Assembly (NCBI GenBank): GCA_027596075.1
Contig: JADGJC010000160.1
Coordinates: 1 to 64,000 of the forward strand
Origin: Rhizophlyctis rosea
Lineage: Eukaryota; Chytridiomycota; Chytridiomycetes; Rhizophlyctidales; Rhizophlyctidaceae
Length of the DNA: 64,000 nt
Direction of reading: 5' to 3'
Within the stretch, counting starts at the first letter, position 1. Each line of letters starts with the position of its first letter. Below the pieces are notes generated by a model, which was not told the DNA's origin, made no database searches, and saw only the letters and a list, made by a program, of their open reading frames with translations. Shown here in pieces: positions 1-13,123 of the stretch. The translations under genes were made by a program, and so were the position numbers.

Positions 1-521
1 CCCCCCTCAATTCCTCTCTTTCCCTTACATCAAAGTCGCATAACAAATCCAGAAACATAACTCGGTCTGGAAGGGCATTCGAGATTCCCAAAATGAACAG
101 GGGACCATCCAAGACTCACAATCGACTTGGAATGGCATCCCTCTTGTCCAAATACCATCTTTTTTCCGCCAAATGGTCACAAAACATCTTTGCCAGAAGT
201 ATGGAAAAAGGAATCGCGTCATGGTCCTTGCATAGATTCCCACAAAAGCTTCCTGTGCTTGGGATCCAAACACCAGCCTGCGGATCTGCACCGTAAATGT
301 GGACAAGCATCAAGAGAACAACCGCGTATCCATTTCGCCTTTGATCCACACTTGAAAAAAAATCAAGACCGCCGGTAGTGGGAGAGCGCCCCCATCTGCT
401 CCCAAATTCAAGCGCCACACCAACGACCCACAATTACCCGATATGCATCACCAATGATATCCTCATATCAGAAAAAACTAATGATCAAAACAACATACAT
501 GACAACCCCCCCCAAACCCCA
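1..521. other. intergenic, no gene supported
   Basis: Reading frames on both strands here are short and overlap one another, with no recognisable domain or splice structure. The last 40 bases become C-rich, which is where the final exon of the minus-strand ZUP1 gene ends. This stretch therefore probably holds its 3' flank. Confidence 0.4.
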
Positions 522-2729
522 TCACTTCTCCGGAACCTTAACACTCCAAATAACCTTCCCCCCCTCCCACTCCCACCCTTCCTCACAGACCCCCTCAACA
601 CAAAGCACCTGGTACTGCGCGTGCTTCACTAGCTCCTCTTCCCCTACACGGTAAGGTTTCAAGAGTCCCTGGGCGTCACTGTAGGAGAAGTTTCGTGATG
701 ATGATGAGGAGGAAGAGGAGGAGGAGGAGGGAGGTTTGCAGAGGGGGAGGAGTTGATGGTTGATGCGACGACCGGGGTCGAGAACGATAAGATTACGTTT
801 ACCGCAACGTAAGCGTTCGAGACCAACGATGGTGCGCGAGTGGCCTTGGTGTTGGAAGTAGAGGCTGTGTGGCGCGGGATGAGATTCAGCGATCAATGCG
901 TGATTGAGATTGACTGGGGACATTTTCGTAAATGAAAGCAAAACTCACGGCGGTCGATCAGTAACCAAAACCGCTTCCTCCACACCCCCACCTCCACCTC
1001 CGGTTCCACCCTTCCCACCCTCACCCCCACCGGCACCATTCGCAACCACCATCTTCGAAACCGGCACTCCCCCAACACCATGTCGTCCCTCCCCACTCTT
1101 CGCATCCCCGATACCAAAATACTCTTCCACGAAATTTATCAGGAGAGGGTGAGTCTTCCCCGGTCCGGAGGGACGGTGGAAGTCGTATATTGTTGCTCTG
1201 TTACGAGGAGAATATGAGACGGTTTGTTGCGTTCAACGAGTCCGGTTTGGATTTGGTCTGGTAGTATGGTAACTTACTTGATACCCAGCCAAAGCAGAAC
1301 CGTCGCTATCTCTGTCGTCCCGATCCATTTGCGGGTGTTGCTGACTTTGTTCGCTAACTGGTGTCACGGTAACAGCGTGCGCAGAAGACAATGGACACAG
1401 AGTTACTTCCTATCAAAAAGTCCTTTTTTACTTATTCAGAATGTAAGCGTACCTGCTTCGCTCCAGCCTGCACATCAACGAAAGTCAAGAGTGAGAAATC
1501 GCACGGAAGCTTTTGAGGTCAAGAAAGTGCAAAATCCACTGACCACATCAAACCCATCCTTCCACGCCGCCTCAATCAACTTCTCGATCGTGCTCACGTC
1601 CGGTATTCGTGTTCGCATGTCTCCGGGTAACGAGCGTGCGAGGATGGATTGGTATCGGGGTGCGTTATAGACGAATGATCTACGCGAGAGCCCCTTACTT
1701 ATATGAGCAACTTTCGCATTGAGATGAAAACAGCGAAGAACAAACTTACAGAAGCATTTGGAAATTTCGGTACCCGCAACCCCATTGTGCGTCAATATTT
1801 CCTGTGAGTAAGGAGAGGCAGCACATTACGATATTGCGTGGGGATGGGATAATTATCGCAACAAACCTGTATGGTAATGTACAACGCCCTGATGGCACAG
1901 TCTTGCCAACTCAGTATGGTTCTCCTGCTTGCTGCGAGGGCTTCCTTTGGAGCTCACGACCAGGAGCGAGCGCAAGGCGTTCACGATACCTGAAGTAAGA
2001 CACCAAAAGGGTGAGAAGATTGCAATGTCGTCCCCAACGGGCTCCTAAGCATCTTACCAGGAGTGGTCGTCTTCCCGTCATCAGGGGCATAATGTGGCAA
2101 CGCAATGGAGGGAGCAAAGGCGGAACCTGATTTGCGATGTTTAGGTGGTGAGTCGTCTCGATTTGGGCTGCGGCTTCGGCTGCGCTTCGTGGATGGTGGG
2201 CGGGTGTGTTCTTCTGCCTTGAAATGTCAGTATAAGAATCTGCCGAGGATAATCTCATATTTGTAAGAGCAGAGATGGTGAATATGGACAGTACCTGTAA
2301 CCTCTCAGCTAAATCTCTGTCAGTTTTTGCATATTCGCGGCGTTGTGCGATCTCGAAGTCCTGATACCCAGTTAGTCCTACTATATTCAGATGTGCCAAG
2401 ACGATGATGCAAGTCCACCTCGTCCTGATGCAACCCCACGTGCTCCTGCCAGTCCCTTTCGTCCAGTTCCACTCCACACCCTTCATATGGACATCGTTGC
2501 AGTGCGCCATTAGTTTCAGGGATTGCTTCGTCTGGACCTATACTTTTTCAGGTGAGTGATATTCTTTGGGACTCCCAAATAACGTTGACAGGCTCCCTCT
2601 GTGCTTACGGGGACATGTTGACGGTGCAGGTTGAGACTTGGGCGAATAGTGGGAGTCCACATGGGCAGCGAGTGCGGGGTCGCCGGCTTCAAAGGGGAAT
2701 TGACAAACTGGGCAGGGTTCCCACGACAT
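522..2729 (-). CDS. ZUP1: ZUP1/UFSP-family cysteine peptidase (peptidase C78), 11 exons
   Basis: Family members cleave ubiquitin or UFM1 conjugates; human ZUP1 is a K63-selective deubiquitinase in genome maintenance. Splicing by eye gives exons 2609-2729, 2419-2537, 2295-2360, 2058-2217, 1867-1989, 1750-1801, 1544-1679, 1453-1467, 1278-1357, 949-1197 and 522-864. All are in phase with GT-AG introns of 58-95 bases, giving about 487 residues. Exon 1 begins MSWEPCPVC and holds one C2H2-like zinc finger; exon 2 holds another (CPYEGCGVELDERDW). Exon 3 has a MIU-like helix (DRDLAERLQ). The peptidase core follows: WGCGYRNFQML with the catalytic Cys at 1776-1778, KWIGTTEIA, IYDFHRPSGPGKTHP, LYFQHQGHSRTIVG with the His, and VLDPG with the Asp. 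A poly-Ser run from a GGA repeat lies in the last exon. All expected catalytic residues are present, so the gene should be functional. Whether it acts on ubiquitin or UFM1 cannot be read from the sequence. Confidence 0.93.
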
Positions 2730-5430
2730 TTATATATGTTGTTGTTTGTGGTAGCGAGGAGGTCTCAGCCCTTCAGAAGAAGAGCGACCAAAAGATGGAT
2801 ATGTGTAGGTGAAGGTGCAAGCAGATGGGGGAATGAAGATGACGTGGGAAGGTTTGAGGGTGGGTTCCGGGTGGGGTTCCAGGTCCGTGGGTTAGGCACC
2901 CTGGGTGTTGGGTTGTGGAAATCCATCGATTTGGAGCTATGACCTTTTACAGTATGATGTTAGTAACCTTTTATGGTCATACTGACCCACTCAGCCTGTA
3001 ACGCGGAAGAATAAAAATGGCCGTAAATTTGGATGAGTCAGCAGGGCCCGTGGCTGGCAGTCCACATTGGTGGGGAATAAAAACTGAACTCTGGCTCCCT
3101 AAACCACATATACTACATATTCACTTTTACCTGCCCGACTTGCAATGCGACGAAGATGGCTGATGATGTTGAAGCAGTCGTTCTTGACAATATGCAGGCA
3201 TGTAGCGTTGACTGCTTCACTCGTGTTTTAATTTCAATTGGACAGCAGGAGGTGAACAAGATCGATCATTCGCAGAGATGGGGGCCTGACAACATTCACA
3301 GCCGCCCAAGTGTGAGCATCATCGTAATCTTTGGATTTGTTACTTGTGGTGCTCTTGCCAGTCTTCGGATGTTCCAAACAGAAGAATGAATTGCACACCG
3401 TCAATCAAGCACTCAATCTTGCTACCTGAAGGGAAACTTTCGTTCAAACTCAAAGTGAACATCTTGAGTATGGCAAAGGACAAAAAGGAACCGCTTCACA
3501 CATACCCCGCCAGGGAAATCTTTCATCACTTTCACCAAGGCAGGTCGCTGTCGGTTCTGACACTCGTCAACTCCTGGGCGAATACAATGACAGGTGCATG
3601 AGGTTTGCTGTTGATCGCAAAACCAGTCAGGCGAATTGTAACAACCAGCGTACATCAAAACCATGCCCAGGTCGCATCATTTTTGGGAAAATTTGAACAT
3701 AAATTTGCCAATGTGCACAAGTGGACAGTTAGGCAGATTTGGCCGTTGCCTAGGTTACATTTTCTGTTTTTTGCAAGGTCTACGTTTATGTCATTGGTTT
3801 TGTGGCCGAAGGTGGCGCACATGCACAAATCTGTTCTCATAATGACAGAAAAAAGAGGTCAGGCCGCAACACGACGCATGAGCTCCCGTCACACATCAAC
3901 GCACGACGGGATGGGCGCCGCATCAAATACTGAGCTGAAGATTCGACCAGCTGCAGACAGCATAACTCGGGCAAGAACATCCTATCTGGTGCTCAGGCGG
4001 CCTCTGAATAGTGTGCATCAGGAAGAGACATCAAGTGTGCTATGAATGTGACGATAAGTGTACAGGTGACTATAGTGAGCGCATGAATCACAAGGGTTCA
4101 CATCCGTCATTCTCCTCGGTCGATGACACAGCCTGCTATGTCCGCTTACATATCAGGATTGGTTTGGGACGCTCATGCTTCAACCGATCTCTTCATAGAT
4201 GGCGGTACCGCTCTCTTCGATTTCGGCCGAGACTTGCGTTTGTCAGCAACTCGATCTGGTCAAGCTACCAGGAAAAAGCAAAAACACTATTGGGACAGCG
4301 GCTGCCGCGTAAACCTGAACGACCGTAAAAGCATCAGCTCGGTTTGAAAGAGTGCCATACTGTGCACGCAAGTCATCTCTTGTTGCACCGAGCTTGGCTG
4401 GAATACATGTAGCAAAAAGAGACTACCGGTGTCTTTGCGAATCGAAACCTTCGTCGGAATGTTTCACTCGACAAGCTGTGCTGCAGCACGCCGTTTGTGT
4501 CCAATCGTTAAAGATTGCAAACGAGAGACTCTGACAGATCGGAAGTATCGGAATTCCACCCGGGTCCGCAACCACAGGGCGTCTTTCGCTATGGGCTCAT
4601 CACCAACGGCAAAGAATAAGGAGGAGAACGGGAGTCTGATGAAGCGCCGATGCACGTCCAGCGACTCTGATGTGATTCGCATCAGTATGTATGCTCCCTG
4701 CACAGGCAAGTGCAAAACATAGTGCAACGAAAACAGGTGCCGTTACACCCGAAGCCATGCCCCACGTGCTCAGTCTTGGACTCAGCAGTGCGTGGTGGGC
4801 AATCAGTACCAGCAGTTGGGAGTCCGGGGGCGTTTCCCCGTCTGAAGCGGAATCGGAAAAAGACGCCGAACGGTATTGAATTCAATGAACCTGATAAGTA
4901 ACTTCAGGATCCCATCGATAAGCATTGGTCTTTTCTTGTACATACCCAGGAGGTTGCGGTACATTGCACTGACGGGCTAGGATGGGCTCGAGAGGCTGCA
5001 GTATTTCGTCCCGAGAATGAAGCTGTTGTTGTTGCTACGGTGCTGATGTTCTGGCGACATGAGGTCTACACGAAACCGTTTGGAAGCAAATGTGTCCCGC
5101 AAACCACCCGAAAATACGTGGAATAGTCCGTGTATCTTCGGCCAATGTACACTGCATTTATGTAGCCAATGGTTGCGCACCGACTGACTAAGTTGACTAG
5201 CACGCATTAGCGACGATCAGAAGTAGGGAGCGCACGCATTGGAACCCGGTTGCGCAGAATGAGTCGGTGCTTCGAATCGCTGCCCAGGACTTTGCTTTGG
5301 TCAGGTATGGCTGGTGTGAGTTAAAAGCAAAGCCAGACTAACGCGATTTTGACATTTGTGACTAGTATCTGTGTAACGGAGACAAAACTGCACAAGGAGT
5401 CGCTTCTTTGAGGCTCTCCCTCACCGTCTT
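2730..5430. other. intergenic, no gene supported
   Basis: Only short frames are found (for example 3605-4045 plus, 3156-3389 plus). None has a domain, a convincing splice pair or the C-to-G exon composition of the supported genes. The first part is the upstream flank of ZUP1. Confidence 0.4.
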
Positions 5431-5442
5431 CTTCACTTTCCC

Positions 5443-6128
5443 TTGCATCTCTCCTGTCTCGGAGAATATAGCCTTTCGAATAATTCAATAGTCAAGCTGT
5501 CCCCATCCCTCGACACCGCATGGATGAAATCCTGCTCTCGGCAGTCCTCTGGTGCGATAGGGAAGACGCCACAATACGGCGTGTCAACTCGTGTCCCGAA
5601 TCCGTCCGTCAAAACCGGCACGGACCACATGCTTATAGCCGGCTCCGTGCTGGTAGGCCCACCCTTCAATACTGCACGACATTCCAACCAGATAAAGTTG
5701 TATGATTTGTCTTACAAGGGTGTATTGTTGGATGATAGAAGGTTGGATGGTGATGACGGGCGGTTTGTGCAGAGTGATGAGAGTGTGAAGGGGTTCTTTC
5801 CTAAAGAGAGACCGTTGAGTCCGTTTCAGTTGGTGCAGGAAGTTTTCATGTTGGGGAGGTTGGACAGTGGGTTGCCGTTTCCGAGAAATCGGTATGGTCC
5901 TCAAGATCAATCCCCAGCCTGCCAACTTTTGACAATAGTTTACGTTTGCTGTCCAATAGGTTCCGACTACTCGTCATCCCATTGGGAGAATATGAACCGA
6001 TGGTCTCACCGAAACAGAACCGCCGCCATACCAATCATCTTCCGCATCAGATATCATCCACTATCAAAATGACACCTTGTCTACCTCCCCGCCCCCATCC
6101 TCTTCGCTTCCATTGTCTCCAGTCTTGA
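5443..6128 (+). CDS. hypothetical coding segment, two exons, 5' end not found
   Basis: I do not recognise this protein. An open frame runs through 5443-5891 without a clear start; the first in-frame ATG is at 5524. It reads TRVPNPSVKTGTDHMLIAG and then GSVLVGPPFNTARHSNQ. A GTATGG donor follows at 5892 and a CAATAG acceptor at 5957-5959, a 68-base intron. Splicing keeps the frame and adds FRLLVIPLGEYEPMVSP before a stop at 6126-6128. Composition moves from C-rich to G-rich across exon 1, as in the secure genes. A Ser/Pro-rich frame (6025-6271) follows in another phase and may be a further exon or the decayed C-terminus. The membrane-anchored WD40 pseudogene starts about 300 bases downstream on the same strand. 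The frame could be a fragment of a larger or decaying gene. Confidence 0.45.
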
Positions 6129-6429
6129 AGGAATCACACCAATCTTCCAGCTCAAATGTGACCCCGAGGAGAACAGATGACAACAGAACCGAAGGATACA
6201 TTCGTACAGAAATGGCACACGGCGATAATTCAAAGCTGTCATCAACACGGAACAGCACACCCCCAAACTGAAAGGGAGAGATGACGTGGAAAGTGGGAAA
6301 CTAGTGGCTGCAAGGTCATGGGCAGTTGCTCGGACACGCCTCCTGGTTGAGCTGATGAAAAATGGAGTCATGACGAAAAATGATGTGGGGCGTGCGGGAG
6401 AAGGGGGGAAATACCAAGGACGGAGGAGC

Positions 6430-7673
6430 GATGGAAATGTTTTTGGACCTTCAACGCAGGATAGCAGGAATGGAGATGCTCACTTCCCTCATTTCTCCAC
6501 GTATAACTTGTAGTTCTAAAGGACAAAATGATGTCGCCCGATCAGGTGATGCGGAAGGAAGCAAACCGCCTCTCTCGGGACGCAAATGGCTTGTCCGCAG
6601 CCTTGCTATTGTCGTCATTTTTGTAATCAGCGCTATTACCGCCTACTTTGTAACCCACAACAGTTCCTCCTCCCCACCAGCCTCACTTCCCCCAACAGGC
6701 AACACAACCAATCTCACACCACCCACCCGCACCTTCACCGGCGCCGACAACACAATCGAATACCTATCTCCAGACGGAAGAAACGTCTTGGGCACCGCCG
6801 TAAATGGCAGCGAATTCATCGTAAAATGATGGGATGTTGCGACCGGCAACTCGTAACAACGTACGACCGCCAACCACTCCGTCAACACAGCCATAGCAGT
6901 CAACTCTCTAAGCAAGACAATAGTCACGGGCGACAGCTCAGGAACAATCATACTATGGGATCTCACCACCGCCGAACATGTGGTTTTACCTCCCGTCACC
7001 GACGGACTCAAACATCCCAGTCATCATCTTCACCCTGTCCATATCCAATAACGGGATACAGCTGTACGTAGTGTACCACATATGGCTCAGACCTGCCACA
7101 CTCTCAATGTATCACATTCACCACCTGCATCATGATACGTGAATACAGAATCGCAGAGCTGAGCGACTTGAATTTACGGTTGTCTCAACCGCGATGATTG
7201 ACGCCAATAACACGTTGCTGTTTTTAAGGGATTATAATGGCGCCGTTACGGCCGTTACTGTCAATGCCGGGAATATAAGAGCAACCTTACCTCAATTCCC
7301 GCAAACCGCTTTAAACCCCCGTCCAACAAATCGCGCTCAACAACACTTTTGTCGCCAGTACGGGTACGATCCATTTAGCCAGATGGACGTTGCCCGCCGG
7401 GATTTCCAGTCTCGTCTCCACGAAACGGAATCTCGTTCAACTGGATTCTCCCACCCCTGCATCCCTAGTAGTCTATTCCATCCAGCACGACAAAGTATTT
7501 TCCGCAATCGATAGGACGGGGTAAATCGGGAAATTGCAGTGGATGGTGTGGGGACGGATGTGAAGAGTGTGCCGAGGTTTCAGGGGCACGGTGGGGTAGG
7601 TGCGGATGGGAGGTGGGTTTTTAGTTGTGGGAAGGATGGGGTGATTAAGATGTGGCATGTTTTGGGGACTTGA
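6430..7673 (+). pseudogene. decayed membrane-anchored WD40-repeat protein
   Basis: The 5' part encodes a short N-terminal region, one clear transmembrane helix (LAIVVIFVISAITAYFV, about 6600-6650) and a Ser/Pro/Thr linker. WD40-type blades follow: WDVATGNS, then GDSSGTIILWDLTT near 6920-6975, a blade around 7194-7300, and a last blade GRWVFSCGKDGVIKMWHVL at 7605-7665 before TGA. The frame is broken by stops at 6827-6829, 6854-6856, 7049-7051 and 7522-7524. At least two frame changes are also needed to follow the homology, near 7080-7170 and 7310-7540. No set of introns removes all the stops, so I call it a pseudogene. In life it was probably a type II membrane protein with a lumenal or extracellular beta-propeller. 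Each stop could come from a single C-to-T change in CGA or CAA, but this was not tested. Confidence 0.7.
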
Positions 7674-7825
7674 TTTTGGAGTGAATGATGGGTTTTGTGG
7701 TTGAAGATCGTTTAAGAAGTATGGTTATGCGTACTTCAGGGTAATGTGGTCAGACGGATGAGATAAAGTTTGTTGTTGAGCATTAGCAATTTTCTGATGA
7801 TTGAAAGGCGGATCCGCCGGGCTGG

Positions 7826-8042
7826 TTACATTCGTCCTCTCGAATCAACCAACTTCACGAAGACCACCTTCACGGTTTGCATAGGTCTCAATTCGAGAGT
7901 AATGCCGGCGGGCATCCACTTGGGGAGTTGTATTGATGAGGCGTACTGGAGAGAGGAGGGTGTGACGGATGTGGGGTGGAATGGGAGTGGTGGCTCAAGT
8001 CGAGGGTGGAGGATGTTTCTGGTTGAAAAGTTGGTGCGAGAA
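7826..8042 (-). CDS. possible terminal exon, unknown protein
   Basis: The minus strand carries a frame ending at a TAA (7826-7828) that reads LQYASSIQLPKWMPAGITL and then ELRPMQTVKVVFVKLVDSRG. The wording looks like protein rather than chance, and the segment shows the C-rich then G-rich composition of the other exons. No start codon or upstream exon could be fixed; upstream frames at 8050-8220 are short. It may be the last exon of a gene or a remnant. I do not recognise the family. Confidence 0.35.
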
Positions 8043-11000
8043 GGGGATAGTTGTCGCCGTCATAGAATACGTACTGCGTTACGAAACGATATCCGGCGCT
8101 CGCACATGAAACCCTCCCCGTATCTCGACCTTTTTTGCATCTGTCGGACTTCCCCATGCAAACAACAGAAAAAGAATCGGTCAGCAAGCAATATGGCATG
8201 ACGTTGCGAGCTGGTGAGGACACTTCTATTGGTCATTTGGTCTATGCACAACGTTCCTTTTTGGGTATATGTATGCACAGGGATCTATGGTAGGTTGGAC
8301 AGCTGAATGACTCGCAGTTTCAAGTTATCGCTTTCAAATCTACCCATTCCTACAGTAATACATGCCGAGGACAGCGCAACATCCGGTCTTGAGACATTGT
8401 GCATATGCTCTTCATCATAGGTTCGCTACCATGATCGTGTCAACTTTCTTTTTCCTGTTCGGCGACTGATTGACGCCATGTGGGTAGGATAGGCGGACAC
8501 GCTTTCCCGGCCGCAAGAAGAGCATTTTGCTATGACTTACCCCTTGAAATGTGGGATACAAAGGTGCATTCTCAAAGCCATGAAGTATATAAGCAGGATA
8601 AGATGAATACCGATAATGGTTAAAGGATGTTATGTTGCAATGAACAGGGCCGCCCACCCCCACGGACGCTGCAGCGGGCGGAGCTGCATGCATTCTCTCC
8701 CCGGTGTACCATGACCTGTTTTTGCATATCTCGGGCACCCTTACACAAGGAGAAAAGGAAGTTTGTCATACGCCATGGCCTTGCAAGCCCTTCAAGCTGC
8801 TTTTTCGGTCGACACTCAAGGGATACACCCTTTCTATTGGGATGTCGTTCTGATATGTTCGATGGTCAATATGAAGATCGCGTCCATTACCGGAGAGTAG
8901 AATCTTCGGATCTGAGATGTTCAGCTAAATAACACATACACCATGAGCATCCTTGACGGAGCGTCCTTGATGCGTCCTTGATGGAGAGTCTTGTAAATAC
9001 CATCTAGGTGGTCGCATTCAATGCATCGCAGAGTTTACTCAATTCTTTTCTTTTTCTTGTTCTTAGTGCTGGACGTTGACGGTCAGAGTGGCATTCCACT
9101 CCATTCACATTAGCAGACTAATGTGACAGGCGCATTTGTGTTAACATGAGCGACAAAAAGGATGAAACCCGCAGCTTGCCACGATACGAGCACCTCGCTA
9201 GTCTGAGTAAGGACCAAGAGTACCGACACTCGGGAGGACAAAAGGTATTATGTAAAGCGTGTGTCCTCAACTCTTCGAGAACTTGATGTCCTCTCGTGAT
9301 TGATCCTCAATGTGTATATAAGTGCATGAGGAGGGTGTGAGATGGTCGTAGGCCAGTTAACTGTTCTTTTTCTCTGTTTGAGCGCACCGCTTCGAGGCAA
9401 CAAAGGAAAGGATTTTGGCCGTTGAATGTGAAATTAATGGTACCCCATCCGTAAAAACATTGGGCCAACACATACAGCTTGACATCAATGGTCAATGCCA
9501 ATGAAGCAAGTCTCAGCCCCTCCACATATTCAGGTCTTCAAATTCTTCCCTGAGAGGAGTAGGCAGAAGAGGGCTACATGACTTTACGACTACTACATCC
9601 TGGCTGAACCGTGCAAGCGGGATACTGAGTGGAAGATAACGGAGTGATGACAGGGATAGATAGAAGGTCAGCAATTTTGAGGAGCAGATTGCTCGTGAAA
9701 GTTTTATTTATAGTACGGGAGGGAAATATGAGTGCGCTTTCGGAGAGAGGGTGTGATGGACGGGGAGATGGGTGGGAGGTTATTGTGAAAGGGTCAAATC
9801 AATTTGGTGCCCTCGCAAATGACAAATAGTATCCGCCTGGTTCTGAGCATGTGACGGCGAAAAGCGTATTGTGTCCCTATAGATAGAGCCGCGATGCCCA
9901 CCGACATTGCCGGGAGGAAAGGGGGCATGATTCCCTGGTGCACTATGCCCTGTTTTTTTTTAAGGGCGGGGGGGGAAGGGAAAGGATTTCTTCATACACA
10001 AAGCAAACACAAAAAGAAAGCAGAGTTTAGTGCCAGTATGACGTTGCAAACCTTGCATGATCCTTTAGTCATTTGACCGGAAGGGGCGGAATGGAACTTA
10101 CATCCATTGGCCTAAGGCATAGATTTGTCCTAAGAATCCGACCCATAAATGAGCGCTGCGCATGAATATACTCTCACGAACACATGTTGCGCATGAATCA
10201 AATTAAAAAAGAAATTATCGAGACCGGGCATTGGTTACTATGCACCTGACATATGATTGAGGGTTAGAGGTGCCATTTGGGTGGTAGCATCCAGTGCCCT
10301 TGGAATTTCTTTTGTATGCGTATTGGATATTGAAGGCTGGGCTTGCATTCCACTAGGATCATCTTGCATTTCACTCGAATTAGATCAACACACTTGACAG
10401 ACGCACTTGGTGAACATGATGAACATAAAAGGAGTAAAGCGCTGGTCACGACTGTCAACATTCCACTTTGACAATATTCTTGAATGTACTTTGGCGTGGA
10501 TGACGTAAAGCTCCCGATTTTGGTTGGCAACAGACACCCAATTCAGAAATACCAATCACCTTGATGGAATAGATGCGGACCACCAACCACTGTCATGATA
10601 CGAGGATGCCGCTGATTTGAGTGATATCAATAGATTCAGAAACATTGTGTAAAACGCGGACGTTCCAAAGTCTCGCGTAAGAATCCTCTTTATCTCTCAT
10701 GTTAAATTCCTAATCTGTGTACTTTCATCAATCTGGCCCTTCGTGGCATCGAGTTTGCATGCAGAGGGGTGTAGGATGATTGCACCATTTTCAAGCTGTT
10801 TTTTGCTGTCTCGGAGCTCATCGCTCAGGAAAAGACCAAAAAAGGGGTTTGCTGGTCACGGTCAGCATTCGCAAATTTCGGAGGACAGATCTATCGTCAT
10901 GCCACATTGCGACACTTCCCTATTATTGGAACGAACACATTCCGACACATATATTTGAAGATTCGAGAGGTTTGATTGCTAAGTGCGGAGTCCATTGTGA

Positions 11001-12787
11001 AAGTATTCCATATCCAGGCCATTTTTCTTAGTGATTACTTTCCTTTCCTTTCACACCATCCGTAAGGCCGATATCCCAACAGAGCATTGTGAGTGATAGC
11101 AACGTTTCGGCCTACCCAGGTGTTCAGGATTCCACAGCCGCTCCTTGATTCATCAATACCAAGAAGTCTGGTAGGGTTTTGCTTTTTCAGCTCTCAGTCC
11201 CTGTTTCACGAAGTTGACAGTGAATGTTTTCCAAGTACCGCACGCAAGCTCAAGTGTATGATGACAACGTATAAAAAGGTTTGAAGCGTCCGTTGGTTGT
11301 TGGAATGGAATCGACGCACATCGATCGTGCGTTGGTCACATGCAATGGCGTGTTTCGGCAACCACTTGATATCAGTCCAAGCCCAGTCTCTGCAGCGAAG
11401 CAATCCGTAATTGTCGTAACACTTGCCGTTTGTGTAAACGAACGTTTGAGTTGTGCTATATCTACGTCATCTCCTAAATCCTGGGAGCGAGTGAGACGCA
11501 CATCAGTAGATCGGTCACATTACCCACTGTATGGTGACCTTCGGGGTAATTAGCCCAGGCTGTATAGACTTTGTTTCCCAGTGCATGCGGGAGATCAATA
11601 TTTCTCTGAAAGCTTTAGCTGAGAAGAGTGTTACCGGGTTCGCTGTCTGTCTGTCTGTCCTCACTTGTGGCGCTGCATTTGAGGATGACTGTGCCTGACA
11701 CAATGCATGACTGTCCCGCCAAAAGAGTCATAAACTGTCACAAAATACAACATGCACACGAACTTCCTCATTTGGTAGTAGCGTGCGCCTTAGACAGTAG
11801 GTGAGCGGAGCGAACCATATGAATCTTCCTTGGAGCAGCAATTTGCTGCGGAGAGGAAGGATTGGGAGGGGCCTATTGCCTGTACGGATTTGGCTAAAGC
11901 TTTCAGAGTACCATCCCGCCTTCAAGCGGGCCACAGTTGCCCATATTAGAATGCTTGACATTAAGAAACGGTGAGACGGACGTCAGAAGAGCACCTGACT
12001 GAGGCTCGCCACTGGATTGTGACCTTCATTTATCAGCACGATGATCACACGGGGCCGCACGGGGCAGTAAGGCGAACACTGACCGTTTTCATACTAATCT
12101 GGCGGGTCCTTTATAGGATTAAGGCGCTTGCGGTTAGTGACATCAATCCACCATCTCAGTTTCATGGAGACAGTGACGAATGTCTGTCAGGGGACATAGC
12201 AGCACTTCCCCTCCTGTAAATCTCGACGTCACAGCGGTTTTTGCCTTACATTAGGTGTGAGAATGTGAATAGGTTGGGCGTGTTTCATTTTGTTTTGAAG
12301 GGGAGCATGATTGTCTATCAATCTTTCTGGTCTCCCTTGTACAGAGTCCACTTTCAATAAGAAATAATCTGAAACAGTGAAATAATCGCAACGGCGTTTT
12401 TCGCATAGCGTTCTAATTGCAATTTCAATCAAAGGAAGCAACATGCCTATTTCCGGTGACCGCGTTGAAAGAACGCATATGATTGGTCCATGCCTCCCGG
12501 CTAACACGGCAGCTGGGACAGGATGTCGGTATGGGGCCCAGGAACATGTTTGTGCTTGCAGATTGAGTTGAGTGGCTTTGAATGTGTTGTTTACAGTTTG
12601 GGGACACGTGCAACGCGTCAGGGGCCCCATCCATCGTACCGGGAGACTGTTCCCACGCGCGTGTTTGAATGCCGCTCTCAGAGTCTCAGACCAAGGAAGC
12701 GGGTTGATCGCTGCCCGATACCATATTTTACACACTATTACCGCGGTACTTGTATCATTTGATTAAAAGATGCCTAGAACTATGACG
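8043..12787. other. intergenic, no gene supported
   Basis: Nearly 5 kb of mixed composition holds only short frames on both strands (longest about 80-170 codons, at 11250-11501 and 12229-12735 minus). None has recognisable domains or splice signals. A T-run followed by a G-run lies at about 9951-9977. I see no transposase, reverse transcriptase or RNA gene. Confidence 0.4.
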
Positions 12788-13123
12788 TCATATGTCGGGC
12801 CACCCCGATCCGTGCCGTGCATGCCCATCCATGCCATCCATCTCCCACAGCACCGAAATGCAGTTCCTCCACCCACCTCCTACCGTTATCACCCCCCGCC
12901 AGTGCAATAGGATCCAATCAATCCACTCAAACATACCTGACGGATTCGGACGTCCATATCCTGCAATCTTTGCTATTACCGACTCACCAGTCTTCCCTAT
13001 AAAGCGGGTCAACTCCTTTTCCACGCCAACTCCATCTGCAAGCCTCGTAAACTATCTCCCACACTGAATCGCTCCTCACAACCCACCAGCCATAAAACAC
13101 CAGCAGCACACACAAACATACAA
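12788..13123. promoter_or_regulatory. C-rich upstream flank of the 13124 gene
   Basis: The 330 bases before the ATG at 13124 are strongly C/A-rich on the plus strand, ending in a run of ACAC/CAGC-type sequence with no G-rich partner. A short frame (12792-13067) is probably incidental. The region is the likely promoter and 5' leader; no specific factor site is claimed. Confidence 0.35.

Noticed and set aside
2361..2418. A 21-base intron (GTAGGACTAACTGGGTATCAG) in ZUP1
   Set aside because: It would keep the wrong frame. A 58-base intron ending at the same acceptor joins HQDE to DFEIAQRREY in phase and is normal in size.
3156..3389. Frame starting MADDVEAVVLDN resembles the actin N-terminus
   Set aside because: The likeness ends after 12 residues; nothing like GFAGDDAPRA or later actin blocks follows in any frame, so I treat it as chance.
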